Source: Actinotalea lenta (GTDB taxonomy: Bacteria; Actinomycetota; Actinomycetes; Actinomycetales; Cellulomonadaceae). From it: a stretch of DNA of 64,000 bases. Positions within the stretch are counted from its first letter, which is position 1. Each line of letters begins with the position of its first letter. Positions 41,983-50,570 of the stretch are shown here, piece by piece. A program made the position numbers and the translations under genes. The notes under the pieces were generated by a model. It was not told where the DNA came from and ran no database searches. It saw nothing but the letters and a program-made list of their open reading frames with translations. Location of the stretch: contig NZ_JAUQYP010000001.1 in the NCBI RefSeq assembly GCF_030586465.1, positions 496,001 through 560,000 on the forward strand, written 5' to 3'.

Positions 41983-42057
41983 GTCTTCGTCCTATCACCC
42001 GCGCGGGCACGCCGGGGTGCGATCGGCGGGCCTGGCCCGACACCGGCGAGGAGCCGG

Positions 42058-42099
42058 CCGGCCCGGGACGGGGATCAGCCGGCCCGGGACGGGGATCAG
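42058..42099 (-). repeat. 21-bp perfect tandem duplication across a stop codon
   Basis: CCGGCCCGGGACGGGGATCA plus G occurs twice without mismatch. The second copy contains the TGA (42096-42098, minus strand) of the 289-residue membrane protein gene. It resembles the 22-bp duplication at 34984-35027 in size and in covering a stop. Confidence 0.9.
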
Positions 42100-42965
42100 C
42101 CGGACACCAGGAGGAAGATCACGCCCAGCGCGGTGCCCAGAACGCCCCCCACCAGGGCGGTGAGTGGCCGGCCGAGGCCGAAGCCCTCCCGTCGGGCCTG
42201 CAGGTAGGACCATCCCCCGAGGAACAGCGCGACCGGCCCGAGCACCCACACGAGGACAGCAGCGATCCCGATCCAGGCGCCGTAGGCCGCCTGCCACCGG
42301 CCGGGGGGCCGGCTCAGCACGTCGACGGGGTGTGGGGGAGCCGTCCGCGCGCCCTCGGGCGCGGGTCGGGTGGCGGGACGCGCGGTGGCAGGTGGGGTCG
42401 GGAGCGGGGCGGAGGCAGCGGGCTGCCAGCCCACCGCGGGGACGACCACGGCTGAGGCGACCGTCGCGGCGCGGGGGCCGGGCACGACGGCGCGAGGGTC
42501 GGGAAGCGCGGCGTGGGAGCCGGGCGCGACGGCGCCTGGAACCGCGGCGCGAGGGCCGGGCACGACGGCACGAGGGCCTGGAACCGCGGCATGGTCAGGC
42601 CTCGCGGGTTGCGTGAGCTCGGCCTCGATCTCCTCGATCGGTCGCAGGGCGGGAAGCACGGGAGCGTCCATGAGGGTCCCCGGCATACCGAAGCCGTCGG
42701 TGACGGCGGCAGGCTCGACCACCCGGACGTCGGAGGGGGCGGCGGTCTCGACGTGGACGTCGTGCTGCCTCAGCTGCCTCCTGCTCGGCGCCGCCGCGGT
42801 CGGGGGCTGCGGCCCGGCCGAATCTGCCGCGGGGGCGGTCGAAGCCGGACCGGGGTCTCCCGATCCCGGGCTGGCGTCCGTCGCGGCGCGTCGCCGCTCG
42901 AGCTCGCGCAGCTCACGGCGGGTGAGGGGGCGGTCGGCCGGGGACCGGGCGGCGGTCTCGGTCAT
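42096..42965 (-). CDS. Pro/Ala-rich membrane protein with two C-terminal helices
   Basis: 289 residues. The first ~215 residues are disordered and low-complexity, with repeated VPGPRA-type units at about residues 125-168. Two helices follow near the C-terminus (AWIGIAAVLVWVLGPVALFLGG and LTALVGGVLGTALGVIFLLV), joined by WSYLQARREGFGLGRPL. No catalytic motif. The ATG at 42965 overlaps the stop of a small upstream ORF. The first residues TRRELRELERRRAA look like a helical patch and could bind a partner. The role is unknown. Confidence 0.65.
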   Translation of the reverse strand: MTETAARSPADRPLTRRELRELERRRAATDASPGSGDPGPASTAPAADSAGPQPPTAAAPSRRQLRQHDVHVETAAPSDVRVVEPAAVTDGFGMPGTLMDAPVLPALRPIEEIEAELTQPARPDHAAVPGPRAVVPGPRAAVPGAVAPGSHAALPDPRAVVPGPRAATVASAVVVPAVGWQPAASAPLPTPPATARPATRPAPEGARTAPPHPVDVLSRPPGRWQAAYGAWIGIAAVLVWVLGPVALFLGGWSYLQARREGFGLGRPLTALVGGVLGTALGVIFLLVSG

Positions 42966-43036
42966 CGGGTCCTCCCGCCCCGCCGCGCCGCACGGGGCGC
43001 GCGGCGCTTCCGCGCGGCGCTGCTGCGGTGGGTCAT
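42962..43036 (-). CDS. Tiny basic upstream ORF, translationally coupled
   Basis: 24 residues, MTHRSSAARKRRAPRAARR and four more, with ten Arg and one Lys. GGAG lies upstream of the ATG at 43036, and its TGA overlaps the ATG of the 289-residue gene (ATGA). It may be a leader that sets translation of the next gene, or a real small protein. No similar peptide is known to me. Confidence 0.35.
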   Translation of the reverse strand: MTHRSSAARKRRAPRAARRGGRTR

Positions 43037-43187
43037 GGGTGGCTCCGTGCTCGGGACTGCTGCGTCTATCGGCAGGTCGCCGGCGGTTCCTGATGCCCCG
43101 ACCAGGTGAACCAACCCGACATCCAGCCACGAACAGGACACCTGGTGACGACGGGGACCGGGCACGCCGCGGTGGCAGAGTGCCCGG

Positions 43188-43859
43188 GTGCGACATGGAC
43201 GTCTGCGGCGGTGGGCGCCTGTGCTCGTGCTCCTGGTCGTGGCCGCGGTTGCGTGGTGGGCGTCGATGCCCGACCCGGGGCCACCCGTGGTCGTCCCCGC
43301 GGTCGACGTCGCCACTGCCCGAGACCGGCTCGCCGAGCTCCCGGTGCACGAAGCGCTCCCGTCGACGGGGTACCGGCGCGAGGAGTTCGGGAACGGGTGG
43401 GCAGAGCGCGACGGGTGCTCCACGCGCGAGCAGGTGCTCGCCCGCGACCTCACCGGTCTGGCGCGGGCCGGCTGCCGGGTGCTGACCGGGACCCTCGAGG
43501 ACCCCTACGGCGGTTCCCGGATCGCGTTCACCAGCGATCGACCGTCCCAGGTGCAGATCGACCACGTCGTCGCCCTCGCGGACGCGTGGCGGACCGGCGC
43601 GCAGGACTGGAGTCCGGCCGAGCGCACCGCCTTCGCCAACGACCTGGTGAACCTGCTGGCCGTCGCCGGCGACCTGAACCAGGACAAGGGGGCGTCCGAC
43701 GCCAGCGCGTGGCTACCGCCGGCCCGGTCCCTGCGCTGCCCGTACGTGATCCGGCAGATCGCGGTGAAGGCACGCTGGGGGTTGTGGGTCACGCCCGCGG
43801 AACGGGCTGCGCTCGACCGGGAGCTCGGGCGGTGCCGCACCGTCGTCGTCGACCCGTGA
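43188..43859 (+). CDS. Secreted HNH nuclease (DUF1524/GmrSD-C-like)
   Basis: 223 residues. An N-terminal anchor or signal (VLVLLVVAAVAWWASMP) is followed by a region with GYRREEFGNGWAERDGCSTREQVLARDL, then VQIDHVVALADAWRTGAQDW and LVNLLAVAGDLNQDKGASDAS, the classical DUF1524 HNH core with its His and Asn. Two further Cys pairs could form disulfides outside the cell. Such proteins degrade extracellular DNA for nutrition or competition. The GTG at 43188 has CAGAGT 6 nt upstream, without a ribosome-binding site. Confidence 0.85.
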   Translation: MRHGRLRRWAPVLVLLVVAAVAWWASMPDPGPPVVVPAVDVATARDRLAELPVHEALPSTGYRREEFGNGWAERDGCSTREQVLARDLTGLARAGCRVLTGTLEDPYGGSRIAFTSDRPSQVQIDHVVALADAWRTGAQDWSPAERTAFANDLVNLLAVAGDLNQDKGASDASAWLPPARSLRCPYVIRQIAVKARWGLWVTPAERAALDRELGRCRTVVVDP

Positions 43860-43862
43860 ACC

Positions 43863-44123
43863 TCAGCGCGGGCGGTGGAACGTCACCCGCTGGACGAGCT
43901 CGCGCACCTGCCCGGCCGTCATGAGCAGCCGGGAGCGCTCGGTGGACTCCCAGGCGTCCTCGACCCCCAGGTCGCCGGCCGCCTCCTCGACCAGGAAGCC
44001 GGCCGGTGAGCCCGGCTGACGTTCCATCGGCGTGATGCGATACGTCACGGGGTGGCCGCGCAGGGGGTGCGCACCGTGCAGGTACGCCGACGTGCCGCGG
44101 CTCGGGACGGTGGGGGCAGACAT
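43863..44123 (-). CDS. Small unknown protein
   Basis: 86 residues, soluble. It contains SAYLHGAHPLRGHPVTYRIT and a short helical C-terminus with SRLLMTAGQVRELVQRV. A GAGAGGAGG ribosome-binding site lies before the ATG at 44123. It converges with the secreted nuclease gene, only 3 bp between stops. No function can be assigned. Confidence 0.6.
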   Translation of the reverse strand: MSAPTVPSRGTSAYLHGAHPLRGHPVTYRITPMERQPGSPAGFLVEEAAGDLGVEDAWESTERSRLLMTAGQVRELVQRVTFHRPR

Positions 44124-44216
44124 GTCGACCTCCTCTCACCAGTTCCTATCGGCACTCCGGCGTCAAGGTTGACCACCGAGGGACGACAGACGGTGCGGTC
44201 GGCCGCGCGGGGGTCG

Positions 44217-44963
44217 TCAGGCAGAGGCGAACGCCGCGAGCCCCAGCTGGACCGAGCGGTCGAACAGCAGCTCCCGCTCCTCGGCGGGCAGCGACTCGTC
44301 GGCGAAGAGCAGGTCGGAGATGGTGCAGATCGCCAGGGCCTCGCCGCCCTCGCGGTCGGCGACCGCGTACAGCGCCGCCGCCTCCATCTCCACCGCGAGC
44401 GTGCCGTGCGCCACGAGCTCGGCGTTGGTCGCCTCACGGTCCGCGTAGAAGGTGTCCGAGGAGAGCACCGGACCGACGTAGGTCTTCGAACGGCGGGCGC
44501 GGCGACGGCGCCCGGTGGGCGGTGGGTCCCCCACCCCGGCAGCGCGCGCGGCGCCCGCGAGCAGCGCATAGCTGGGCACGTGGCTGTAGTGGATCCCGGG
44601 GATGCGCAGCGCGGTCATCTGGGAGTCGGTGTGCGCGGCGTTGGCGATCACCACGTCACCCACCTGGAGGTGCGGGGCCATGCCCCCGGCCGTCCCGATC
44701 CGGATGATCCGCCGCACGTCGTAGAACCGGAACAGCTCGGTGGCGTAGATGCTGATCGACGGCATGCCCATCCCGGAGGCGAGCACGCTCACGGGCGCGC
44801 CGTCGAACGTACCGGTGTAGCCGAGGATGCCGCGGACGTCGGTGACGAGGCGGGCGTCGTCGAGCACCGTCTCCGCGATCCGGGAGGCCCGGCGTGGGTC
44901 ACCGGGCATGAGGACGTCGGGGGCGAAGTCACCGGGCTCGGCGCCGAGGTGCGGAGTGGCCAT
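44217..44963 (-). CDS. deoD: Purine nucleoside phosphorylase, DeoD-type
   Basis: 248 residues. Typical motifs of the trimeric or hexameric nucleoside phosphorylase family: VLMPGDPRRASRIAE, SGMGMPSISIY, RIIRIGTAGGM, AVEMEAAALY and ICTISDLL with the catalytic Asp. The enzyme splits purine nucleosides with phosphate to ribose-1-phosphate and base. A basic, Pro-rich insertion (PPPTGRRRRARRSK) lies before the SSDTFYAD segment and is absent from E. coli DeoD as I remember it. The ATG at 44963 has TAGGGT 7 nt upstream and no ribosome-binding site, so longer frames are unlikely. Confidence 0.9.
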   Translation of the reverse strand: MATPHLGAEPGDFAPDVLMPGDPRRASRIAETVLDDARLVTDVRGILGYTGTFDGAPVSVLASGMGMPSISIYATELFRFYDVRRIIRIGTAGGMAPHLQVGDVVIANAAHTDSQMTALRIPGIHYSHVPSYALLAGAARAAGVGDPPPTGRRRRARRSKTYVGPVLSSDTFYADREATNAELVAHGTLAVEMEAAALYAVADREGGEALAICTISDLLFADESLPAEERELLFDRSVQLGLAAFASA

Positions 44964-45086
44964 GCGCGGAACCCTAGTCCGCCGATCCGCCGGGCACATC
45001 GCCCCGCCCGCTGCCGGGTACCTGCCGACGCTGTTCCGTCCCGATCTGCGCGTCACGCCCGATCGTCGGGACCGAGCGGCGGACCC

Positions 45087-45746
45087 TCACGGCTTCTCGA
45101 GGGGGACGTCCGTGCCCTTGAAGGACAGCTCGAGCGCCTGGGGGCCCACGTGCACGGCGTCCAGGACGACCCCGTCCGGCAGCCCGGAGATCGGCACCGA
45201 CATGTTCTCGAAGGCGTCGCCCAGGCCCAGAGGGAGGTCGGCGGGCGCGACCGAGACGCCGGCGAGGGTGAGCTGCGTGACCTCGAGGTCCACCCGGTCG
45301 CCCCGCAGGTGCGGGACCACCGTCGCCGACAGGGGGGCCGCCCGGAGCGTGGCGACCAGCGCGCCGCCCTCGATCGAGATGTCGAGCTCCTGGCCGAGAG
45401 CCGCGGTCATCGCAGCCGGGGTCATCTCCGCGGTGCCGGAGAGCGCCCCGGCCCGCGGGTGGTCACCCGCGGTGACGTCGGTGAGCGTGGCATGCAGGCG
45501 GTCGAGCTCCACGCCGTCCGCAAGCAGGGCGTCGGCCGTCACGGTGAGCGTGTCGAACCGCCCGCGCAGGACCTGCGGCGTCACCACGGGGCCACCCACC
45601 GAGACCCGAGGGTTCTGCATCCCGATCGCGACGAGCTCGTTCTCGATGATCGCCTCGGTACGGTGACGCAGCACGAGGTCCCCGGCGGCAGCGGCGGCGC
45701 CGAGCAGGACCAGGACGAGCACGAGGACGAGGACCCTGCGGAGCAC
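45087..45746 (-). CDS. LmeA-like DUF2993 family protein
   Basis: 219 residues. A signal or anchor (VLVLVLVLVLLGAAAAAG) leads to the DUF2993 domain, with VSVGGPVVTPQVLRGRFDTL, a repeated pattern of strands, and a conserved-looking VDLEVTQLTLAGVSV. Family knowledge: mycobacterial LmeA is a periplasmic lipid-binding protein in lipomannan maturation; the function here is only inferred. The GTG start has TAGGGT 6 nt upstream. It is divergent from the small 112-residue gene. Confidence 0.85.
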   Translation of the reverse strand: MLRRVLVLVLVLVLLGAAAAAGDLVLRHRTEAIIENELVAIGMQNPRVSVGGPVVTPQVLRGRFDTLTVTADALLADGVELDRLHATLTDVTAGDHPRAGALSGTAEMTPAAMTAALGQELDISIEGGALVATLRAAPLSATVVPHLRGDRVDLEVTQLTLAGVSVAPADLPLGLGDAFENMSVPISGLPDGVVLDAVHVGPQALELSFKGTDVPLEKP

Positions 45747-45845
45747 GCCACGACCCTACGGGCAGCGTCGCGGCGCGGTCATCTCGCGACCCCCTTTCGC
45801 GTACCCCCGTCCGCACATAGCCTGAAGACCTCGACGAGGAGCGCC

Positions 45846-46184
45846 ATGTCGCTGTACCAGGCACCGACGACGCCGAGGTCCCGCGGACTGACCCGGCTGT
45901 GGAACCGGTTCGCGCACCGGACGGACCTGGACGCACTGGCGGCGCTGGACCGCCAGCTCCGACTCGAGGGCCGGCTGGGCGCCGTCGCGGCGCTGCTCCG
46001 GCGCATCGAGAACGACGAGCGGATGTTCGCCCGCGGTCAACGCTTCATCGCGACGAAGGACGCCTACGACGCGCTCCTGGCCGACGCCTGCCGGCTCGCG
46101 GAGGTGCCGCCGGCGCGCGCCTGCACGGAGGACGAACGCCTCCGGGTCGAGCTCGAGCTCTCCTCTCTCGGCTGGAGCTGGTGA
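45846..46184 (+). CDS. Unknown helical protein
   Basis: 112 residues, almost entirely helical and charged (LDALAALDRQLRLEGRLGAV, then ALLRRIENDERMFARG and AYDALLADACRLAEV). No domain recognised. The ATG at 45846 has GAGGAGCGCC before it. It ends 6 bp from the convergent sbcC stop. It may be a small regulator or scaffold; there is no direct evidence. Confidence 0.65.
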   Translation: MSLYQAPTTPRSRGLTRLWNRFAHRTDLDALAALDRQLRLEGRLGAVAALLRRIENDERMFARGQRFIATKDAYDALLADACRLAEVPPARACTEDERLRVELELSSLGWSW

Positions 46185-46190
46185 CCCGCG

Positions 46191-49100
46191 CTAGGCGCGA
46201 ACCGTGAGCGTTGAGGCGCCGTCCGGACGGCGGCGGATCTCGATGCGCTCCGGGATGGCGGTCTTCAGCGTCTCCACGTGGGAGACCACCCCGACCACCC
46301 GTCCACCGTCGCGAAGCCGGGACAGCTCGGCGAGGACGACCTCGAGGGTCTCGGCGTCCAGGGCACCGAACCCCTCGTCGATGAGCAGCGTGCCGAGCTC
46401 GACCCCGCCCGCCTCGGCCGTCACGACGTCCGCCAGCCCGAGGGCCAGGCACAGGGACACGTAGAACGTCTCGCCGCCGGACAGGGTGCGTGGGTCGCGG
46501 GCCACACCGGTGCGGTGGTCGACGACCTGCATCGCCAGGCCGAGGCGGCGCGTGCGCACCGCTTCCCGCTCCGCGCTGCGCACCAGCTCGTAGCGGCCGT
46601 CGGAGATGCCGGTGAGGCGGGCGTTGGCTGCGGCGACCAGGTCCTCGAAACGCTGCCCGAGCACGTAGGTCGCCAGCGTGAGGGTGCCGGCACCGCCGCT
46701 CGCCGTCGCCACGTTGGCCATCCGGACCACGGGCGCGGCTGCTGCTCGCTGGGCGTCCAGCTCCGTCACGGCGGAGGCGAGGTCTGCGGTCGCCGTCCGC
46801 GTCGCGTCCGCGCGGTCGGCGAGCACCGCGGCCTCCCGCTGCCCGGCCTCGGCCCGGTGCTGGGCGGCATCGAGCGCCTCCTGCGCACGGGCCAGCACGG
46901 TCCCGTCCACCGCGTCCGGGAGGTCGGCGAGCTCGGGTGCCTCCAGCGCAGCACCCACGCGAGCGCGTTCGCGGTCGTAGCGGTCCAGCTCGTGGCGCAG
47001 CGCGGCGATCTCGCCGGCGGGCAGTCGGTCGCGCAGCGCGTCGTGCAGTGCGACTCCTGCGGCTGCCAGGGCCTCGTCACGCTCCCGCTCGGCGGTCCGG
47101 TGGTGGTCCGTGGCGTCGACGAGCACCCGCAGCGCGGCCGACCAGCGGCGGGCCTCCCCGGCGCGACGGGCGAACTCCTCGTCGCGAAGCCTGGCCGAGG
47201 GCGCACCATCGGCAGCGGCCAGCACCTCGAGCTCGTCCTCGGCGAGCCGTGCGGCGAGGTGCTCGGTGCGCTCCTCGTCCAGCGCGATGGCGCTGGCCCG
47301 GTCGGCCACCGCCGCGCGCCGGTCGGCGAGGTCCTGGTCGAGGGTCTCGATCTCCCGGGACAGCTCCGCCACCCGGTCCTGAGCCGCTCGGGCCTCGGAC
47401 ACGGCGACCTGCGCGGCCGCGACGGCCCGCTCGGCCTGCTCCGCGTCACCGCCGGCGGCCTCCCGCCTGGCGGCGACCGCGGCGCGGAGCACCTCGACCT
47501 GCGTGACCGCCTGCTGGAGCGCGTCCTGGGCGGCCGCGCGCGCGGCCTCGGCCAGCTCGGGGTCCTCCGGCGCGCGGGTCGGCCGTACATGGGAGGCGGG
47601 CGCCGGGTGCTCGGTGGAGCCGCACACGGCGCACGGTCGCCCCGGGACCAGCTGCGCGGCGAGCTCCCCGGCGATGCCCGCGATCCGGGCCGCGTGAGCG
47701 CGAGCAAGAGCGTCCACGGCGTGTCGGGCGTCCTCCTCGCGCGCGAGGGCGCTCTGCTCAGCGACGTCGAGCTGCTCGGTGAGCGGCGCGATCTCGCGAG
47801 CGGCAACCAGCCGGGTCCCGGCCTGCGCGAGCTCCACCTGTGCCGGGGCGAGGCCCGAGGCCGCCGCGCGCGCACCGTCGCGCTGGGTCACGAGGCCGGC
47901 ACGTCGTCCGGGGAGCTCGGCCAGCTCCTCGCGCTCCCGCTGGACCGTCCCGCGCGCCGCGAGCGCCGACTCCCGCCGAGCCGCGAGGTCGTCGCGGCGC
48001 GCCGCCAGCCCGTCCTCGAGGGCCACGGCCCGCTTGAGCCGCTCGCGGGTCGCCGCGCACAGCTCGAGCTCGCCGTCCAGCGCCTTGAGCACCACGTCGG
48101 GGTCGCCCTCGCCGACCACGGCACGCAGATCGGGGGACGCGGCGGCCCTGGCCCGCGCGTGCTCGTCGGCCGCACCGGACATGGCCTCGCCGGCGCGCCG
48201 CTCGCCCTCGATCCAGGGCCACACCCGCTCGACGACCTGCGCGGCCTCCCAGCGGACGGACCGCTCCGTGTGCGAAGGGGTCTCAGCCTCCAGGGCCGTC
48301 CACTCCCGCCGCAACGCGTCCCGACGCGCGACCCGGGCAGCCACCTCGCGCAGCCGGTCGTGCTCGGTCCGGGCCGTCGCGGCCTGGGTCGCGGCCTCCT
48401 CGGCCTGCTCCTGCGCACGGTGCGCCTGCTGGCTCAGCCGGTCCAGGACTGTCCCGGCCAGCGCCGCGGCCTCGGCCGGCGGTGCCGAGGCCAAGAGCTC
48501 GGACAACGGCACCTCGGACCCGTCGAACGGCGCGGCGGCAAGGTCGCCGACCGCACCGCACAGCTGGGCGACCCGACGTGCGACGACCTGCTCGGCCTCG
48601 GTGACGGCCCTGGTCGCATCCGCTCGCATCCGCTCCAGGCGCTGCTGGACCCGGTCGAACACCTCCGTGCCGAACACCTTCTGCAGCAGGCTCCGACGCT
48701 GCTCGGGATCGGCCCGCAGGAACGCGGCGAACTCGCCCTGCGGCAGCACCACGGTCTGCACGAACTGCGCGCGGTCGAGACCGACCACCCGCTGGATCTC
48801 GAGACCGACCTCGTCCATCCGGGAGCTCAGCAGGTCGCCGGGCGCATCCGGCGACGTCAGCCGCCACAGCCGAACTCCGGCAGGCTGGGTCGTGGTCCCG
48901 CTGCCACGTTGCTTGGGCCGGGGGTACGCGGGGGTCCGCCGCACGCGGAACAGCCCGGCGCCGGTCGCGAAGGTCAGGTCGACGTAGGTCTCCGCGGCCG
49001 CAGGGGCGTGGGCCGAGCGCAACCGGTCCTCCGACGCCCCCGCCGACGCGACCTTGCCGTACAGAGCGAACACGACCGCGTCGATCAGCGTGCTCTTGCC

Positions 49101-49217
49101 CGCCCCCGTCGCACCCTCGAGCAGGAACAGCCCGGACGCCCCGAGCTCGTCGAAGTCCACCGTGTGCTCACCGGGGAACGGGCCGAGCGCCCCCAGCGAC
49201 ATCCGGACGAGCCTCAT
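46191..49217 (-). CDS. sbcC: Nuclease SbcCD ATPase subunit C
   Basis: 1008 residues. Rad50-like: N-terminal Walker A (GATGAGKSTLIDAVVFALYG), long coiled coils to the zinc hook CAVCG near residue 530, a second coiled coil, and the C-terminal ABC part with LSGGETFYVSLCLALGL and LLIDEGFGALD. It forms the SbcCD complex that removes hairpins and protein-blocked ends. The start overlaps the sbcD stop by 4 bases (49214-49217). Typical length and domain order. Confidence 0.95.
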   Translation of the reverse strand: MRLVRMSLGALGPFPGEHTVDFDELGASGLFLLEGATGAGKSTLIDAVVFALYGKVASAGASEDRLRSAHAPAAAETYVDLTFATGAGLFRVRRTPAYPRPKQRGSGTTTQPAGVRLWRLTSPDAPGDLLSSRMDEVGLEIQRVVGLDRAQFVQTVVLPQGEFAAFLRADPEQRRSLLQKVFGTEVFDRVQQRLERMRADATRAVTEAEQVVARRVAQLCGAVGDLAAAPFDGSEVPLSELLASAPPAEAAALAGTVLDRLSQQAHRAQEQAEEAATQAATARTEHDRLREVAARVARRDALRREWTALEAETPSHTERSVRWEAAQVVERVWPWIEGERRAGEAMSGAADEHARARAAASPDLRAVVGEGDPDVVLKALDGELELCAATRERLKRAVALEDGLAARRDDLAARRESALAARGTVQREREELAELPGRRAGLVTQRDGARAAASGLAPAQVELAQAGTRLVAAREIAPLTEQLDVAEQSALAREEDARHAVDALARAHAARIAGIAGELAAQLVPGRPCAVCGSTEHPAPASHVRPTRAPEDPELAEAARAAAQDALQQAVTQVEVLRAAVAARREAAGGDAEQAERAVAAAQVAVSEARAAQDRVAELSREIETLDQDLADRRAAVADRASAIALDEERTEHLAARLAEDELEVLAAADGAPSARLRDEEFARRAGEARRWSAALRVLVDATDHHRTAERERDEALAAAGVALHDALRDRLPAGEIAALRHELDRYDRERARVGAALEAPELADLPDAVDGTVLARAQEALDAAQHRAEAGQREAAVLADRADATRTATADLASAVTELDAQRAAAAPVVRMANVATASGGAGTLTLATYVLGQRFEDLVAAANARLTGISDGRYELVRSAEREAVRTRRLGLAMQVVDHRTGVARDPRTLSGGETFYVSLCLALGLADVVTAEAGGVELGTLLIDEGFGALDAETLEVVLAELSRLRDGGRVVGVVSHVETLKTAIPERIEIRRRPDGASTLTVRA

Positions 49218-50353
49218 GACGCCGGCTCCCGAACGGCCTCGTAGGCCCGGGTCAGGACGGCCAGCTCGGCCGGGTCGGGCTCGGCACCCGTGACGTGCGC
49301 CACGAACTCCGCCAGCAGCTCGACCGGGTCGCGGGTCGGGGTGACTGCGACCGACGGGGGTGCTGCCGTGCGCGCAGGCCTGTGCTCGACCGAGAGGGCG
49401 TGCGGGAAGGCGGCACGCACCCGGGCGTACAGGTCCGGTGGCCGCCGGTCGTCGGTCGCGACGACCCGGACCCAGTCCTGCCCGTGCAGACCGCCGCCCC
49501 CCTGGGCGAGGACGAGCTCCAGCTCCCCCACCAGCTCCGTGAGTCGCCGTGGCACAGGGGCCGGCACCAGCTCGACACGTGGCGGACCGCTGGCCTCCAG
49601 CTCGACCAGAGCCGTGGACTTGCGGTGGTTCCGCTCGGAGAACGAGTACGCCAGCGGTGAGCCGCTGTACTGCACCACCTGGCCCGGTGCGCCGTCGATC
49701 CGCTGCGGGCCGTGCAGGTGCCCGAGCGCCACGTAGTCCACCCCCTCGAAGACCCCGGCCGGCACCGAGTCGACACCGCCGACCCGGATGTCACGTTCCG
49801 AGTCCGAGGCGGCGCCGCCCAGGACGAAGGCGTGCGCCATCACCACCGACCGCATGCCCGGCCGCCCTGCGAGATCGGTCCGCACCCGGTCCATCGCCGC
49901 CGCGGTCACGGCCTCGTGCGAACGGGGCAGCGGCTCGCCGTCGCCGAGCACATCGCGCACCCCGTCCGGGTCCAGGTACGGAAGCGGGTAGACCGCGACC
50001 GCGTCGTCCAGCAGCACCGGGGTTCCCACCTGATCCGGGCGGGCACGCAGGTGCACGCCCGGTCGCATCAGCGCGGCACCGAAGCCGAGCCGGATCGCCG
50101 AGTCGTGGTTGCCGGGGGTCAGCACCACGGTCGCCGTCTCGCTCAGTCGTGCCAGCGCGTGCGCGAGCAGCTCGACGGCCTCCACCGGCGGGATCGCCCG
50201 GTCGTACACGTCGCCTGAGACCAGCACCGCGTCGACCCGCTCGCCCCGGACCAGCTCGACCAGGTGGTCCAGGTAGGTCGCCTGGTGCTCGAGCATGCCG
50301 ACGCCGTGCAGGGTTCGACCCAGGTGCCAGTCGCTGGTGTGCACGAGCCGCAT
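49214..50353 (-). CDS. sbcD: Nuclease SbcCD subunit D
   Basis: 379 residues. Mre11-like phosphoesterase motifs: HTSDWHLGRTLHG, VSGDVYDRAIPP, LTPGNHDSAIRL, AHAFVLGG and LGHLHGPQ. They bind two Mn ions. The nuclease works with SbcC encoded by the overlapping next gene. The ATG at 50353 is a leaderless candidate: TAGCGT lies 7 nt upstream and no ribosome-binding site is seen. Longer reading frames (to 51058) run under the divergent peptidase gene and are spurious. Confidence 0.95.
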   Translation of the reverse strand: MRLVHTSDWHLGRTLHGVGMLEHQATYLDHLVELVRGERVDAVLVSGDVYDRAIPPVEAVELLAHALARLSETATVVLTPGNHDSAIRLGFGAALMRPGVHLRARPDQVGTPVLLDDAVAVYPLPYLDPDGVRDVLGDGEPLPRSHEAVTAAAMDRVRTDLAGRPGMRSVVMAHAFVLGGAASDSERDIRVGGVDSVPAGVFEGVDYVALGHLHGPQRIDGAPGQVVQYSGSPLAYSFSERNHRKSTALVELEASGPPRVELVPAPVPRRLTELVGELELVLAQGGGGLHGQDWVRVVATDDRRPPDLYARVRAAFPHALSVEHRPARTAAPPSVAVTPTRDPVELLAEFVAHVTGAEPDPAELAVLTRAYEAVREPAS

Positions 50354-50570
50354 GCCCAGGACGCTAACCGCCGCCCCCGACACGGCCCCGACAACCCGCC
50401 GTCCACCCCCGTCGCCGAGCGACGTCGCGGACCGGCCGCCCTGCGCTGCGCCGGACGGGTCATCTCCGGGCCGGCCCGGCGCGCCGGGGATCAAGACTGC
50501 GGCCGGGGGCGCCGATGGCAAGATGCTGGAGGCCCGCCCCACTGCGAGGCGCCCCGGACCTGGAGGATCG

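Noticed and set aside
44052-45845. N-terminal part of the 710-codon plus frame ending at 46184
   Set aside because: It crosses the deoD and DUF2993 genes on the other strand. Only the last 112 codons after a ribosome-binding site look real.
46278-49244. 988-codon plus frame opposite sbcC
   Set aside because: No domain and biased composition; sbcC is unambiguous on the minus strand.
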